This document shows, in pieces, positions 16,791 to 26,107 of a stretch of 64,000 bases of DNA. Numbering within the stretch: position 1 is the first letter of the stretch; each line of letters opens with the position of its first letter. The DNA is from Sphingobium sp. TKS (GTDB taxonomy: Bacteria; Pseudomonadota; Alphaproteobacteria; Sphingomonadales; Sphingomonadaceae). The translations under genes were made by a program, and so were the position numbers. The notes below the pieces were generated by a model. That model ran no database searches, was not told the DNA's origin, and saw nothing but the letters and a program-made list of their open reading frames with translations. The DNA lies in NCBI RefSeq assembly GCF_001563265.1, contig NZ_CP005083.1, positions 685,001 to 749,000 on the forward strand, written 5' to 3'.

Positions 16791-17053
16791 AGCTCGTCTT
16801 CGCCGACTCGGCTTGGGAAGATTATCTCCATTGGCAGGCCAATGCTCCCAACATTCTGCAACGCGTCAACGATCTCATCAAGGAATGCCAGCGCGCTCCC
16901 TTCAAGGGCACGGGGAAACCCGAGCCGCTGAAGGGCGACCTCAAAGGCTGGTGGTCGAGGCGCATCACGCTGGAAGACAGGCTCGTCTATCGGGTCACGG
17001 GTAGCCCACCGGATCAACAGCTCGAAATCGCGCAATGTCGTTTCCACTATTGA
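16787..17053 (+). CDS. yoeB: YoeB-type mRNA interferase toxin
   Basis: An 88-aa RelE-superfamily toxin matching YoeB end to end: FADSAWEDYLHWQ, RVNDLIKECQRAPFKGTGKPEPLKGDLKGWWSRRI, LEDRLVYRV and the C-terminal CRFHY. YoeB cleaves mRNA on the ribosome; the Glu/Arg and terminal His-Tyr residues used by the family are present. The start is GTG 16787, whose TGA neighbour is the yefM stop (GTGA overlap), so toxin translation depends on antitoxin translation. Confidence 0.93.
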   Translation: MKLVFADSAWEDYLHWQANAPNILQRVNDLIKECQRAPFKGTGKPEPLKGDLKGWWSRRITLEDRLVYRVTGSPPDQQLEIAQCRFHY

Positions 17054-17318
17054 TCGGGCGTCCGTGCGCGACCGTTTCCTGCACAGTGAAGTCCGCCGGT
17101 CGGAACTTGCTTTTTCTGACGGCTGCGCATATCCGGCCGCTGTCTTTGGGGAGTAGTCGCCCGCATCTCAGCGGGGTTCACGTCAACAGACTTGCCGGGT
17201 GACTGGCATGGCGTGAACGGCCAATTCGGCTTGGCGAGACCAGAGGTTGGCTTCCGCTCATGGGTTGGGCGGGGAGGCCGGCCTTTGGTATGCGTCGCTC
17301 GACCCCGCGGAATTTTTG

Positions 17319-18329
17319 ATGCCTCCACTATTTCTGAATGTGGCCTTCCTGCTCGGGGCGGCGGCGACAATTTACTTCGCCTGCGAATTCTTCGTGAATG
17401 GTGTGGAATGGCTGGGACGCAAGCTTTCGGTCGGCAACACCGCTACCGGCACCATCCTCGCAGCATTCGGCACCGCGCTGCCCGAGAGTGTGATCACCTT
17501 TGTGGCGGTCGCCTTCGGCAGAGGCGATGCCCAACGCGAACTTGGCGTGGGCGCCGCGCTTGGCGGGCCTCTGGTGCTGGCCACCGTTGCCTACGCCACT
17601 GTTGGCATCACGCTGCTCCTGACTGGGCGGCACCTGTCACGAACGCAATTGGTGCGCGAACAATTTCAGCGCCTGAGCCGCGACCAGTCCTGGTTCCTCT
17701 CAATCTTTGTCGTCAAACTAACGGTTGGCCTCGTGGCCTTCGCGTACAAGCCCTGGCTGGGGGTGGCATTCCTTGCAGCCTATGCGGTGTATTTCTGGAA
17801 AGAAATGAGCCGTGACGAGAGTGACGAGGTCGAGGAGGAATTGGAGCCTCTGATTTTTGACCGGAAAAAATCGGGTGAGCCAGCGCTTGGTCTGAGCGCT
17901 CTTCAAACTGGAATTGCGCTGCTGGTGATCTTTGCCGCTTCCCGCTTATTTGTGAACCAACTCGATGCGTTGGGGCCTGCACTGGGCCTCAAGCCTCAAT
18001 TGCTGGCGCTTTTGCTGAGCCCGATTGCAACCGAACTTCCCGAAACCATGAACGCGATCATATGGGTCCGGCAGGGCAAGCATAAGTTGGCATTGGCCAA
18101 TATCAGTGGCGCCATGATGATCCAGGCAACGGTGCCGACTGCATTTGGCCTGTTTTACACTCCATGGCTGCTCGATCGATCGCTGATCCTGGCTGGCGGC
18201 ATCACCACAATGGCAGTCGCGTTGATGTGGTTGTCGTTCCGCAGGGGCGTGATCTCACGAAACTTCCTGGCATCGATGGGCTTGTTTTACGCCCTGTTTG
18301 CCGGACTACTTATACTGCTGCACCTATGA
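17319..18329 (+). CDS. CaCA-family cation antiporter (sodium/calcium exchanger-like)
   Basis: A 336-aa inner-membrane antiporter with about ten helices in two homologous halves. The alpha-repeat motifs are GNTATGTILAAFGTALPESV and LSPIATELPETMNAIIW, each with the ion-binding Glu. A charged loop around RDESDEVEEELEPL joins the halves. ATG 17319 (MPPLFLNVAFLLG) starts at the first helix; the upstream extension is not conserved in character. Its ion and direction cannot be told from sequence. It stands alone in the ICE and looks like cargo. Confidence 0.85.
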   Translation: MPPLFLNVAFLLGAAATIYFACEFFVNGVEWLGRKLSVGNTATGTILAAFGTALPESVITFVAVAFGRGDAQRELGVGAALGGPLVLATVAYATVGITLLLTGRHLSRTQLVREQFQRLSRDQSWFLSIFVVKLTVGLVAFAYKPWLGVAFLAAYAVYFWKEMSRDESDEVEEELEPLIFDRKKSGEPALGLSALQTGIALLVIFAASRLFVNQLDALGPALGLKPQLLALLLSPIATELPETMNAIIWVRQGKHKLALANISGAMMIQATVPTAFGLFYTPWLLDRSLILAGGITTMAVALMWLSFRRGVISRNFLASMGLFYALFAGLLILLHL

Positions 18330-18375
18330 TCCAATGATGAGCGGACCACACTGTGGAGGCAGGCTCAGGCGGCGC

Positions 18376-19302
18376 TCACGCTCCGCCTGAGCCGAACCGG
18401 TAGACCGGGATACCCAGCTTGCGAGCCTTGTCTGCAAGATTGTCCTGAATGCCCGTGCCGGGGAAAATGATGACACCGATCGGCATGACGGCGAGCATCT
18501 GATCGTTGCGCTTGAACGGCGCTGCCTTCGTGTGTCTGGTCCAGTCGGGCTTGAAGGCGATTTGCGGCACCCTGCGGGTGTCAGCCCAGCGCGATGCGAT
18601 TTTCTCGGCGCCTTTGGGCGAGCCGCCATGCATCAGCACCATGTCGGGATGTTTGGTCCGGATCTGGTCGAGCTTCGCCCAGATCAGCTGATGGTCCGAA
18701 CTCTCGCCGCCGGAAAATGCGATCTTCGGCCCTGCGGGGAGGAGCACTTCGGTCTCGGCACGCCGTTTGGCGCTGATAAAGTCGCGGCTGTCGATCATGG
18801 CCGACGTCAGGTGGCGATGGTTGACCATGGAGCCTGAGTGCGGTTTCCAGCTTGACCGGGTTTGCCGCTCGAAATGCTCAGCGGCCTGATCGCGCATCAG
18901 TTCGAAGGCATCGCGCCGTTCGAGGAGGCTCTGTCCCTGGGCGGTCAGACGTTCCAGCTCGACCGACTTCACCTCGCTGCCATCCTGCTCCTTCTGGAGG
19001 CGGCGTTGGCCCACCTCATTGTCATCGAGTTCGCGTTCGATCCGCTGGCAGGCGCGATGGAAGATGTTGACGGTCGACCATAGGAGGTCGTCGAGATCGG
19101 GTTCGAGGCGCGTGTCTTCCAGGCTGGAAATCAGGGCGTCGAAGATGTCGGCGATGGCACCGGCGACACGGTTGCCTTCGGGCAATGGGCGGGGATCGGG
19201 TTCATCCTCGAAGGGGCGGTAGCCGTAGAGTTGAAGCTCCTGCAAAACGTGGTCGGTCGGGGAAGAGTTGTGATGCGGTTCAAAGTCGTCGTGCTCGTCC
19301 AT
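18376..19302 (-). CDS. DUF2493 (YspA/SLOG-type) protein
   Basis: A 308-aa protein. The N-terminal 190 residues are polar and helical (RACQRIERELDDNEVGQRRLQKEQDG). The C-terminal part has a DUF2493 Rossmann-like fold: PKIAFSGGESSDHQLIWAKLD, DMVLMHGGSPKGAEKIASRWAD and GVIIFPGTGIQDNLADKARKLGIPV. SLOG-type domains bind nucleotides or related ligands; the ligand here is unknown. ATG 19302 has GGAG 8 bases upstream. A GGCTCAGGCGG/CCGCCTGAGCC hairpin (18362-18393) spans the end of the gene and may terminate it. Confidence 0.85.
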   Translation of the reverse strand: MDEHDDFEPHHNSSPTDHVLQELQLYGYRPFEDEPDPRPLPEGNRVAGAIADIFDALISSLEDTRLEPDLDDLLWSTVNIFHRACQRIERELDDNEVGQRRLQKEQDGSEVKSVELERLTAQGQSLLERRDAFELMRDQAAEHFERQTRSSWKPHSGSMVNHRHLTSAMIDSRDFISAKRRAETEVLLPAGPKIAFSGGESSDHQLIWAKLDQIRTKHPDMVLMHGGSPKGAEKIASRWADTRRVPQIAFKPDWTRHTKAAPFKRNDQMLAVMPIGVIIFPGTGIQDNLADKARKLGIPVYRFGSGGA

Positions 19303-19607
19303 CGGATGCTCCATCGATTGGACCGCGCCCTCGCGGCCTTTATGGCGATGAAGCCCACGAACGGGCTGGCCCTGCACCCGCAAGGGCCGAAGCGAAGCCG
19401 GAGGATGGCAGAGGCCTGCTATTTTGTTTCGCGATGGAAAGGCGCGGCCCGCGCGCCGCCGGAAAATAGCTGGACGCCGCCATTGCCGGGCCAGAACGCT
19501 TGTGGACCTATCGCCCTCTCGAAGGCCGGGCGGGGCCTCTGTCGATGGGGAGAGCTATCGTGATGGCTGCGATGACATAGCACTGCACGAACTGCCCCGA
19601 ACGCGGG
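19303..19607. other. Intergenic region without a supported gene
   Basis: About 305 bp between the toprim gene stop and the DUF2493 start on the same strand. Plus-strand frames here have no start context or recognisable product. It probably contains the DUF2493 promoter. I see nothing else in it. Confidence 0.35.
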
Positions 19608-20642
19608 TCAAGGCACGAAGTCGAGGAAGCGAGCAACATCCTGCGGGGCAAATTGCCCCCGGATACTCGCCCGCAGCGCTTCGAGGCCGTGTGCGCACAG
19701 ATCCTCGTTGAAATCCCCGAGCACCGGCGACAGCACGACCGCCTCGATCCCCGCTGCATGAGCGCGTTCGACCAGGCTATCACGCGCCCAATCGCCTGCC
19801 GGATCGTTGTCGCGAATGATGTAGAGGCGGCGCATCGCATCAGGGAACGCGATGGCAGCGAGGTGCGCTGCCGAAAGCGCTGCCGCCATGGCCATCCCAG
19901 GCGCCCCTTCGCGAACGGACAACACACTTTCGATGCCTTCACCGGCGGCCATCACTTCGCCGGGCACGCCAAATCGCACCGCGTGGCCGAGCAGGTCTCC
20001 CATCGCCTTGCGCGGCGTATCGACGGGTGCCTTGTCCTTGCCATCAGGCGCAAGCCAGGTGCGGTGAACCCCGGTGATCTGGCCATTGAGATCTGTGACG
20101 GCGGCGATCATCGCCGGCCACGTCTGGGTGACCTCGTCGGTTTCGGGCCGATAGTAGCAGCGGGGATGGAACCGCAGGCTTGCTGGTCCGGGAAGAACAG
20201 CAATGCCGCGATGACGCAAATATGTGCCGACCACTGAGCTGCCGATTGGCTGCGACAGGGCAAAGAGCCGCTTGGCGGCTTCGACCGAACCTGACGCAGC
20301 ACGCGGCAATTTGTTCGGCAACGGCGCGGGTTCAGGATGTGGCAGGCTCAGAAAGGCGCGTGCTTCCTCGGCAACATCGGCAAAATCGACCAACCCCCGT
20401 ATCAGGCGGATCAGGTCGAGCAAATCGCCGTGCTCGCCAGTCGCGGCATCCTGCCACTTGCCCGCAGGGCCTTTGGGCGAGTCACTGAGTCGGACGAAGA
20501 GTGAGCGTCCCGGTGTGTTGTTCGCGTCGCCAACCAGCCAGTAGTTGCCGTGCTTTCGGCCAGCATTGAGGTAACGGCGGCACACTGCCTCGGCCTGACG
20601 CCCGAGACGATGGGCAAGGTCGCCTGCATGCATCCGAGCCAT
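19608..20642 (-). CDS. Toprim/primase-like protein
   Basis: A 344-aa protein with an N-terminal DUF7146-like part (KHGNYWLVGDANNTPGRSLFVRL, GKWQDAATGEHGDLLDLI), then GTYLRHRGIAVLPGPASLRFHPRCYY, and a C-terminal toprim domain. Toprim signatures are MAAGEGIESVLSVREG (Glu) and LYIIRDNDPAGDWARD (DxD). It resembles plasmid/ICE primase-like proteins that may prime replication of the transferred strand. Its ATG 20642 overlaps the stop of the large helicase gene (ATGA), so the two are coupled and probably act together. Confidence 0.88.
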   Translation of the reverse strand: MARMHAGDLAHRLGRQAEAVCRRYLNAGRKHGNYWLVGDANNTPGRSLFVRLSDSPKGPAGKWQDAATGEHGDLLDLIRLIRGLVDFADVAEEARAFLSLPHPEPAPLPNKLPRAASGSVEAAKRLFALSQPIGSSVVGTYLRHRGIAVLPGPASLRFHPRCYYRPETDEVTQTWPAMIAAVTDLNGQITGVHRTWLAPDGKDKAPVDTPRKAMGDLLGHAVRFGVPGEVMAAGEGIESVLSVREGAPGMAMAAALSAAHLAAIAFPDAMRRLYIIRDNDPAGDWARDSLVERAHAAGIEAVVLSPVLGDFNEDLCAHGLEALRASIRGQFAPQDVARFLDFVP

Positions 20643-23600
20643 CAGGCCGCCTCCCGTTCGGACAGACGCAGGGCCGGATAGGTTTCGAGCAAGCGGGCGA
20701 GAATGGTGGTGCCGTTGGCGTCGATGGGGACGAAGAAGCGGAGCTTCCACGAGATGATTTCAGTGAACAGCCCATAGGCGCGCAGGCGTTCGCGCATCGC
20801 CTCGGTAAAACCAGTCAATTCGATGCGGTTCGCGCCCATGACCCTGGCACGGCGCAATTGCAGGCCTTCGGCAAGGTCGATGATCGCCTGACCTTCCAGC
20901 AGTGCTGTGTAGGCAGCATCGGCGGTCAGGTCGAGCGCGCCGACGCTGTTCGCATTTGCTACCCATGCCGGTGAAACACGCCGACCGATGATGCGCTCGC
21001 CGTTATCGGTCTGAAGCCGATAGACCCGCGCAGATTCGTTGGGCAGCCGCTTCCACACTGGCAGAAGCAGGCCGGCAACCATGTGGATTGTGCTTTCCGT
21101 AAAAGCCGGCACATCGGCCATTTCACGCTGCCAGGCATGGGCGAAGGCATCGCGGTCAACCTCCTCCCAGTGGCTATCGGCCATCGCGGCGAGCGAGGCG
21201 TGATGGTGTTCCATCGGGCGGATCAGGCGGACGCGGCGCTCGATTTCACCATCGTCGAGCATGAGTGATGGCGCCGGAACCTGCACGGCGGCGCGGCCGG
21301 ACTTGGCGTTGACCAGCAACCGCCCATGATCGTTTTCGAGCCACGCCAGCGCATCACCAAGTGCCCTGGGCCGATTGCGCTCGCGCTGGGTAATGGTCAG
21401 CAGGCTAGTTTGCGCGCCGGTTGCCGGGTGGGTGTAGATGCTTACCCGATCTGTGACCATGAAGCTCTCTGCGGTAAGGGTTTCAAGGCCCAGATCATAG
21501 GTGCCGCTGGCGATGGCCCCCGCGACTTTGGTGTCGAGCAGATGCTCGAATGCCGTGAAAAGGATTCCCTGCAACTCGACGGTCAGGGCCAGCAGTCGGT
21601 TGAGGAACGTCGTGATCGGCGGCAATTCGTCCTTTATCCCGTTGGTGTCCGTCAGCTTCAGACCCGTGGCGCTTTCGAACCGTTCCAGTGAACACCCCTC
21701 GATCTTGCCGCGCACCACGAGCAGATAGAGCTGGCGCAGCGCGGCCCGGGCATAGGGGCTTTCGAGATTGTCCTCCGGCCGAAACAGGCCTTGGCCGCCC
21801 GTCTGACGTTGACCGCGCGTGATGGCACCGAGCGTGTCGAGCCGGCGCGCAATTGTGCTGAGGAACCGCTTCTCGGCTTTCACATCGGTTGCGATCGGAC
21901 GGAAAAGCGGTGGCTGGGCCTGATTGGTGCGATTGGTACGGCCGAGACCCTGAATAGCGGCGTCCGCTTTCCAGCCCGGTTCGAGGAGATAATGGACGCG
22001 CAGGCGCTGGTTCCGAGCAGACAGATCGGCATGATAGCTGCGCCCTGTGCCGCCAGCGTCGGAAAAGATCAGGATGCGTTTGAGATCGTCCATGAAGGCA
22101 GCCGTCTCCGCCAGATTGGCGCTGGCCGCGCGGTTTTCGACCGCGAAGCGTTCGCCCTTGCGCACGATCCGCCGCGATCGGCCGGTGACTTCGGCGACCA
22201 TCTCCGTGCCGAACCGCTGAACGATCTGGTCGAGCGCGCCGGGGACGGGCGACAGCGACGCAAGCCGTTCGATGAGGTCGTCGCGGCGCGCTACCGCCTC
22301 GCGGCATTCGACCGGTTGCCCATCCCGAACGACGGGGCGCGAGGCAAGGTTACCCTCGCTGTCGGTGTAGGGCTCGTAGAGCTGCACCGGGAAGGAATGC
22401 TGCAAATAAGACAGAACATATTCGCGCGGCGTGATGTCCACGCGCACATCGCCCCATTCCTCGGTCGGGATGTCGGCGAGGCGCCGTTCCATGAGGGCTT
22501 CGCCGGTCGAGACGATCTGGATCACGGCGGAGTGACCGGCCTCCAGATCGCACTCGATGGAACGGATCAGGGTGGGCGTTTTCATTGATGTCAGCAGGTG
22601 GCCGAAAAACCGCTGCTTCACCGACTCGAACGCACTGCGTGCTGCGGATTTGGCCTGACGGTTCAGCGTACCGTCGCTGCCTGTGATGTTGGCCGCTTCC
22701 ATCGCCGCATCGAGGTGGTTGTGGATGATCGCGAAAGCGCCAGCATAGGCGTCATAAATCCGGCGCTGATCCTCGGTCAGCTGGTGCTCGACCATTTCGT
22801 ATTCGACACCGTCGTAGGACAGCGAGCGGGCGATATAGAGCCCGAGCGATCGCAAATCGCGCGCCAGAACCTCCATGGCCGCGACGCCGCCGTCCTCGAT
22901 CGCCTCGACGAATTCGGCGCGGGTCGCGAACGGAAAATCTTCGCAACCCCAGAGCCCGAGGCGCTGAGCGTAGGCGAGGTTGTGAACGCTGGTGGCGCCG
23001 GTTGCGGAGACATAGACGACACGGGCATTGGGCAGCGCGTGCTGGAGGCGCAGGCCTGCACGCCCCTGCTGGGAAGGAGCGACATCACCGCGTTCTCCCG
23101 TGCCGCCGCCGGCATTCTGCATGGCATGGCTCTCGTCGAATATGATCACGCCGTCGAAATCGGCGCCTAGCCAATCCACGATTTGCCGGACCCGCGAAAC
23201 CTTGTCTCCGCGCTCGTCGGAGCGCAGCGTGGCATAGGTTGCGAACAGGATGCCTTCCGACAAACCGATCGGTTTGCCCTGCGCGAAACGGGACAGAGGT
23301 GTGACCAGGAGGCGTTCCATGCCGAGCGCTGACCAGTCGCGCTGCGCATCCTCGATCAGCTTGTCGGACTTGCTGATCCATACCGCCTTTCGTCGGCCCT
23401 GAAGCCAGTTGTCGAGAATGATCCCGGCCGATTGACGCCCCTTGCCTGCGCCGGTCCCGTCGCCGAGCATGAAGCCCCGACGAAACCGGACCGTGGCAGG
23501 CGCACCGTCTGGCGCTGCCTGCACGAGGTCAAAGGTCTGATCGACGGTCCATGATCCGGCAAGGTAATCGCTGTGCGCTTCGCCTGCGTAAATGACTGTC

Positions 23601-24955
23601 TCCAACTGCGCATCGGACAGCAGGGCATGGATGTTGATCGGCAGGCGCGGACGATAGCCGGGCTTGGGCGGCGCGATCGATGCCATCGCGGCCGATTGCA
23701 CCAGCTTGGTCGGGTGGGGCTCGGAGCCGGGAATACGCATCGACTGAAGCGTATACCCTTCATAGAGGCCGTCGCTCATCCGGGCATCTTCGGGCGGCGT
23801 CCAGTCGACGGTATCATAGGCAAGCTCGATGCTTTCAGGATCGGCCGCAATGCTACTGACTGGAGCTTTAGATGCCGAACGGGCGAGGTAGCCACGCACC
23901 GACTTGGGCATGGCGACGTTCTGCGCGGTCGTTTCCGGCAGTGCGACAGGAAGTCGCGGCGGAACCTGCGTTTCGATCCAGCCCAGCAGCGTAGCCACAT
24001 CCGGAGCGCTTCCCGAGGATGACGGGAACACGCTCGGATCGTCCGCCGGCGATTTGTCAATGACGGTCAGCCGTGTCGGGAAGGTCGTGCCGTGGCGGGC
24101 AAAGACCGCGCCTGCAATCGGGCAGCTGAACACGACGCGCGCGCAAGCCTGCAAGCTGACAAAAGCATCGCGCCATTCGGGATTGTCCGGCCCGACATGG
24201 GCGCCGGTAATGGCGACAAGCCTGCCGCCTGGCACCAGTCGGTGCAGTGCGGAAGAAATGTGGCGAAAGCCCGCGTCCTGAACGCGGCCGGAAACATGGG
24301 CCATGGCCGAAAACGGCGGGTTCATCAGTACGACGGAAGGAGCCACTGCGGCATCGAGATGATCGTCGATCTGCGCGGCATCGAAGCTTGTGACGGCCGT
24401 CTCCGGGAACAACATGGCGAGGAGGCCTGCCCGGGTTTCCGCCAGTTCGTTGAGGGTGAGTGAGCCGCCGGCCAATTGGGCGAGAATGGCCAGCAGGCCC
24501 GTGCCGGCCGAGGGTTCAAGCACGCGGTCGCCAGGGCGGATCGCGGCTGCGGTCAGGGCCGCGAGGCCAAGCGGGACCGGCGTCGAGAATTGCTGGAGCG
24601 CCTGGCTTTCCTCGGAGCGCCGGGTGTGGGTGGGAAGCAGGCCTAGAATCTTGGTCAGGGCCGCGAGGCGAGCTGCGGGCGTTGCGGCTTTGCGGAACAT
24701 CGCCGCGCCGTATTTTCGCAGGAACAGCACCGTGGCTGTCTCGCAGACATCGTAGGCTTGTTTCCAGTTCCATGCCCCCGAAGCGTCTGAGGCTCCGAAA
24801 GCGGTTTCCATGGCTTGTCGCAATTGACCCGCGCTGATCGGCTGGCCCTGTTCCAGCCATGGAAGCAGCAGTTCCCCTGCCGCAAGAATACCGGCGGATT
24901 GACCATGCGAAAGTGTCGTCGCCGGAGGACCGGCAACGGCTGACAGGATGTTCAT
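20642..24955 (-). CDS. Giant methyltransferase/strawberry-notch helicase
   Basis: A 1437-aa protein. An N-terminal class I methyltransferase fold carries RPGDRVLEPSAGTGLLAILA (about 140-160) and VVLMNPPFSAM (about 209-219). A strawberry-notch-type SF2 ATPase follows, with GDGTGAGKGRQ (about 499-509), FDGVIIFDESHAMQNA (about 600-615) and later SDAGGTGRSYHADL and GLGRTNRTNQAQPP. The C-terminus is the SNO helicase C region. Such proteins are typical of ICEs; roles in protecting incoming DNA or in replication are proposed by inference only. I chose ATG 24955; an upstream in-frame start at 24970 adds five residues. Confidence 0.9.
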   Translation of the reverse strand: MNILSAVAGPPATTLSHGQSAGILAAGELLLPWLEQGQPISAGQLRQAMETAFGASDASGAWNWKQAYDVCETATVLFLRKYGAAMFRKAATPAARLAALTKILGLLPTHTRRSEESQALQQFSTPVPLGLAALTAAAIRPGDRVLEPSAGTGLLAILAQLAGGSLTLNELAETRAGLLAMLFPETAVTSFDAAQIDDHLDAAVAPSVVLMNPPFSAMAHVSGRVQDAGFRHISSALHRLVPGGRLVAITGAHVGPDNPEWRDAFVSLQACARVVFSCPIAGAVFARHGTTFPTRLTVIDKSPADDPSVFPSSSGSAPDVATLLGWIETQVPPRLPVALPETTAQNVAMPKSVRGYLARSASKAPVSSIAADPESIELAYDTVDWTPPEDARMSDGLYEGYTLQSMRIPGSEPHPTKLVQSAAMASIAPPKPGYRPRLPINIHALLSDAQLETVIYAGEAHSDYLAGSWTVDQTFDLVQAAPDGAPATVRFRRGFMLGDGTGAGKGRQSAGIILDNWLQGRRKAVWISKSDKLIEDAQRDWSALGMERLLVTPLSRFAQGKPIGLSEGILFATYATLRSDERGDKVSRVRQIVDWLGADFDGVIIFDESHAMQNAGGGTGERGDVAPSQQGRAGLRLQHALPNARVVYVSATGATSVHNLAYAQRLGLWGCEDFPFATRAEFVEAIEDGGVAAMEVLARDLRSLGLYIARSLSYDGVEYEMVEHQLTEDQRRIYDAYAGAFAIIHNHLDAAMEAANITGSDGTLNRQAKSAARSAFESVKQRFFGHLLTSMKTPTLIRSIECDLEAGHSAVIQIVSTGEALMERRLADIPTEEWGDVRVDITPREYVLSYLQHSFPVQLYEPYTDSEGNLASRPVVRDGQPVECREAVARRDDLIERLASLSPVPGALDQIVQRFGTEMVAEVTGRSRRIVRKGERFAVENRAASANLAETAAFMDDLKRILIFSDAGGTGRSYHADLSARNQRLRVHYLLEPGWKADAAIQGLGRTNRTNQAQPPLFRPIATDVKAEKRFLSTIARRLDTLGAITRGQRQTGGQGLFRPEDNLESPYARAALRQLYLLVVRGKIEGCSLERFESATGLKLTDTNGIKDELPPITTFLNRLLALTVELQGILFTAFEHLLDTKVAGAIASGTYDLGLETLTAESFMVTDRVSIYTHPATGAQTSLLTITQRERNRPRALGDALAWLENDHGRLLVNAKSGRAAVQVPAPSLMLDDGEIERRVRLIRPMEHHHASLAAMADSHWEEVDRDAFAHAWQREMADVPAFTESTIHMVAGLLLPVWKRLPNESARVYRLQTDNGERIIGRRVSPAWVANANSVGALDLTADAAYTALLEGQAIIDLAEGLQLRRARVMGANRIELTGFTEAMRERLRAYGLFTEIISWKLRFFVPIDANGTTILARLLETYPALRLSEREAA

Positions 24956-24994
24956 GGGGTGAAACCTCAAGGAGAGCGGGAAGGAACGAGCCCC

Positions 24995-25060
24995 GCGCGA
25001 CGCTCTCTCTCAGCCGCGCTGGCCTCATCCCGTCCCGGCAGACCTCTCCCTCTCCAGAGC
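24995..25060 (-). promoter_or_regulatory. 5' leader element of the SNO helicase gene
   Basis: Read on the minus strand the leader has GAGAGGGAGAGG, then GACGGGATGAGGCC, then GAGAGAGAG, before the ATG at 24955. The same order of blocks occurs in the leaders of parB and the DUF932 gene. The closing CCCGTC arm seen at those two is less clear here, so this is the most diverged copy. It may be a structured RNA leader or a protein-binding site. Confidence 0.5.
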
Positions 25061-25144
25061 ATTTCGCACATATCAATTCATGGATTTGGACCGGTTTTGC
25101 GGCTAACCGGGCGACCTCATCAATTCACGAAAGAAGCTTTCACC

Positions 25145-25420
25145 ATGAATAATAGTGAACTTGCCGACGCCCTTGCCGCTTCGAATGGCCTGACCAAGGC
25201 CGATGCGCGTAAGCTGGTCGATGGCGTTTTTGCCGCGGTTGCCGATGCCGCAGCAAGGGGCGACGAAATCGCGATCAACGGCTTCGGCAAGTTCAAGATC
25301 AAGGACACGCCCGCTCGCGAAGGTCGTAACCCTTCGACTGGCGCGACCATCCAGATCGCTGCATCCAAGAAGCTGACCTTCGCGCCGGCGAAGGCCATCA
25401 AGGACAAGCTGAACGGCTAA
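25145..25420 (+). CDS. HU/IHF-family DNA-binding protein
   Basis: A 91-aa nucleoid protein of the HU family: MNNSELADALAASNGLTKADARKLVDGVF, INGFGKFKIKDTPAREGRNPSTGATI with the DNA-bending arm GRNPSTGATI, and the C-terminal LTFAPAKAIKDKLNG. It would bend DNA, and an element-borne copy could help oriT nicking or excision. It is transcribed away from the SNO gene and ends in the hairpin at 25427-25458. Confidence 0.93.
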   Translation: MNNSELADALAASNGLTKADARKLVDGVFAAVADAAARGDEIAINGFGKFKIKDTPAREGRNPSTGATIQIAASKKLTFAPAKAIKDKLNG

Positions 25421-25426
25421 GGTGGT

Positions 25427-25458
25427 GATCAGCGCCCTGTCTGTGCGGGGCGCTGATC
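25427..25458. terminator. Bidirectional hairpin between HU and a minus-strand gene
   Basis: GATCAGCGCCC (25427-25437) and GGGCGCTGATC (25448-25458) form a perfect 11-bp stem with a 10-base loop. It lies between the converging HU gene and the gene ending at 25463. There is no clear T tract, so it may stop or protect transcripts on either strand. Confidence 0.55.
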
Positions 25459-25462
25459 CCCG

Positions 25463-26107
25463 TCAGCCGAACCGACGACCGGCTTCCGTGAAGGTATAGG
25501 CGTTGGCGGTGATCGCCTGATCGACGCATTCGTCAGACGACTGATATTCATACTCGCGCTCCAATTGGCAGTAGAGCCAGCGCGCCAGATCGCGCAGTGC
25601 TTCAATCACGACGCCTTCGGCCTCGGCCGTCATGTCCTGGCCGGTTGGACTCTCGCGTTCGACCGCGATTTCCATGCAATACTCGTGATAATAGTGGCCG
25701 CGGTGACGGGCCTGCGCGTGAAGCTGATAGAAATTGCGTCCCTGCACCGTTTGCAAAGCATCGGCGAGGTCGTGGAGCGCCGTGTCCTTGGGTGCATATG
25801 CGCGGATCTTGGCCGATGCGCCGCGCGCATAGGCGTAACGCCCTTCGAAGCAGGCACCGTCGCCCTGGCTCCAGAAGCCACGGAAATGGATGCACGGCTC
25901 CTGCCGCGAACCGCCGCTCAGGAGGCGAATGGTGCGAGTCTCGAGCGTGATGCCCAGGATCGTGCAGATCCGCACGAAATCGGCATAGACGGCGTCGTAC
26001 CAGTCATGGTCGAAGCCGCCTTCGCGAAACCAGGCACGGGCTTTGTCCTTCGCCGCCTCGTCCAATTCGGCCAGCTGATAGACGATGGTTTCGATGATCT
26101 CAGGCAT
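25463..26107 (-). CDS. Conserved ICE protein of unknown function
   Basis: A 214-aa soluble protein starting MPEIIETIVYQLAELDEAAKDKARAW. Aromatic and charged segments include GGFDHDWYDAVYADFVRIC, CIHFRGFWSQGDGACFEGRYAYARG and RGHYYHEYCMEI. I recognise the overall type from ICE accessory regions, where it is sometimes labelled as part of a toxin-antitoxin system, but I see no toxin or antitoxin motif. It overlaps the next gene by 8 bases and the two are probably coexpressed. Confidence 0.8.
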   Translation of the reverse strand: MPEIIETIVYQLAELDEAAKDKARAWFREGGFDHDWYDAVYADFVRICTILGITLETRTIRLLSGGSRQEPCIHFRGFWSQGDGACFEGRYAYARGASAKIRAYAPKDTALHDLADALQTVQGRNFYQLHAQARHRGHYYHEYCMEIAVERESPTGQDMTAEAEGVVIEALRDLARWLYCQLEREYEYQSSDECVDQAITANAYTFTEAGRRFG

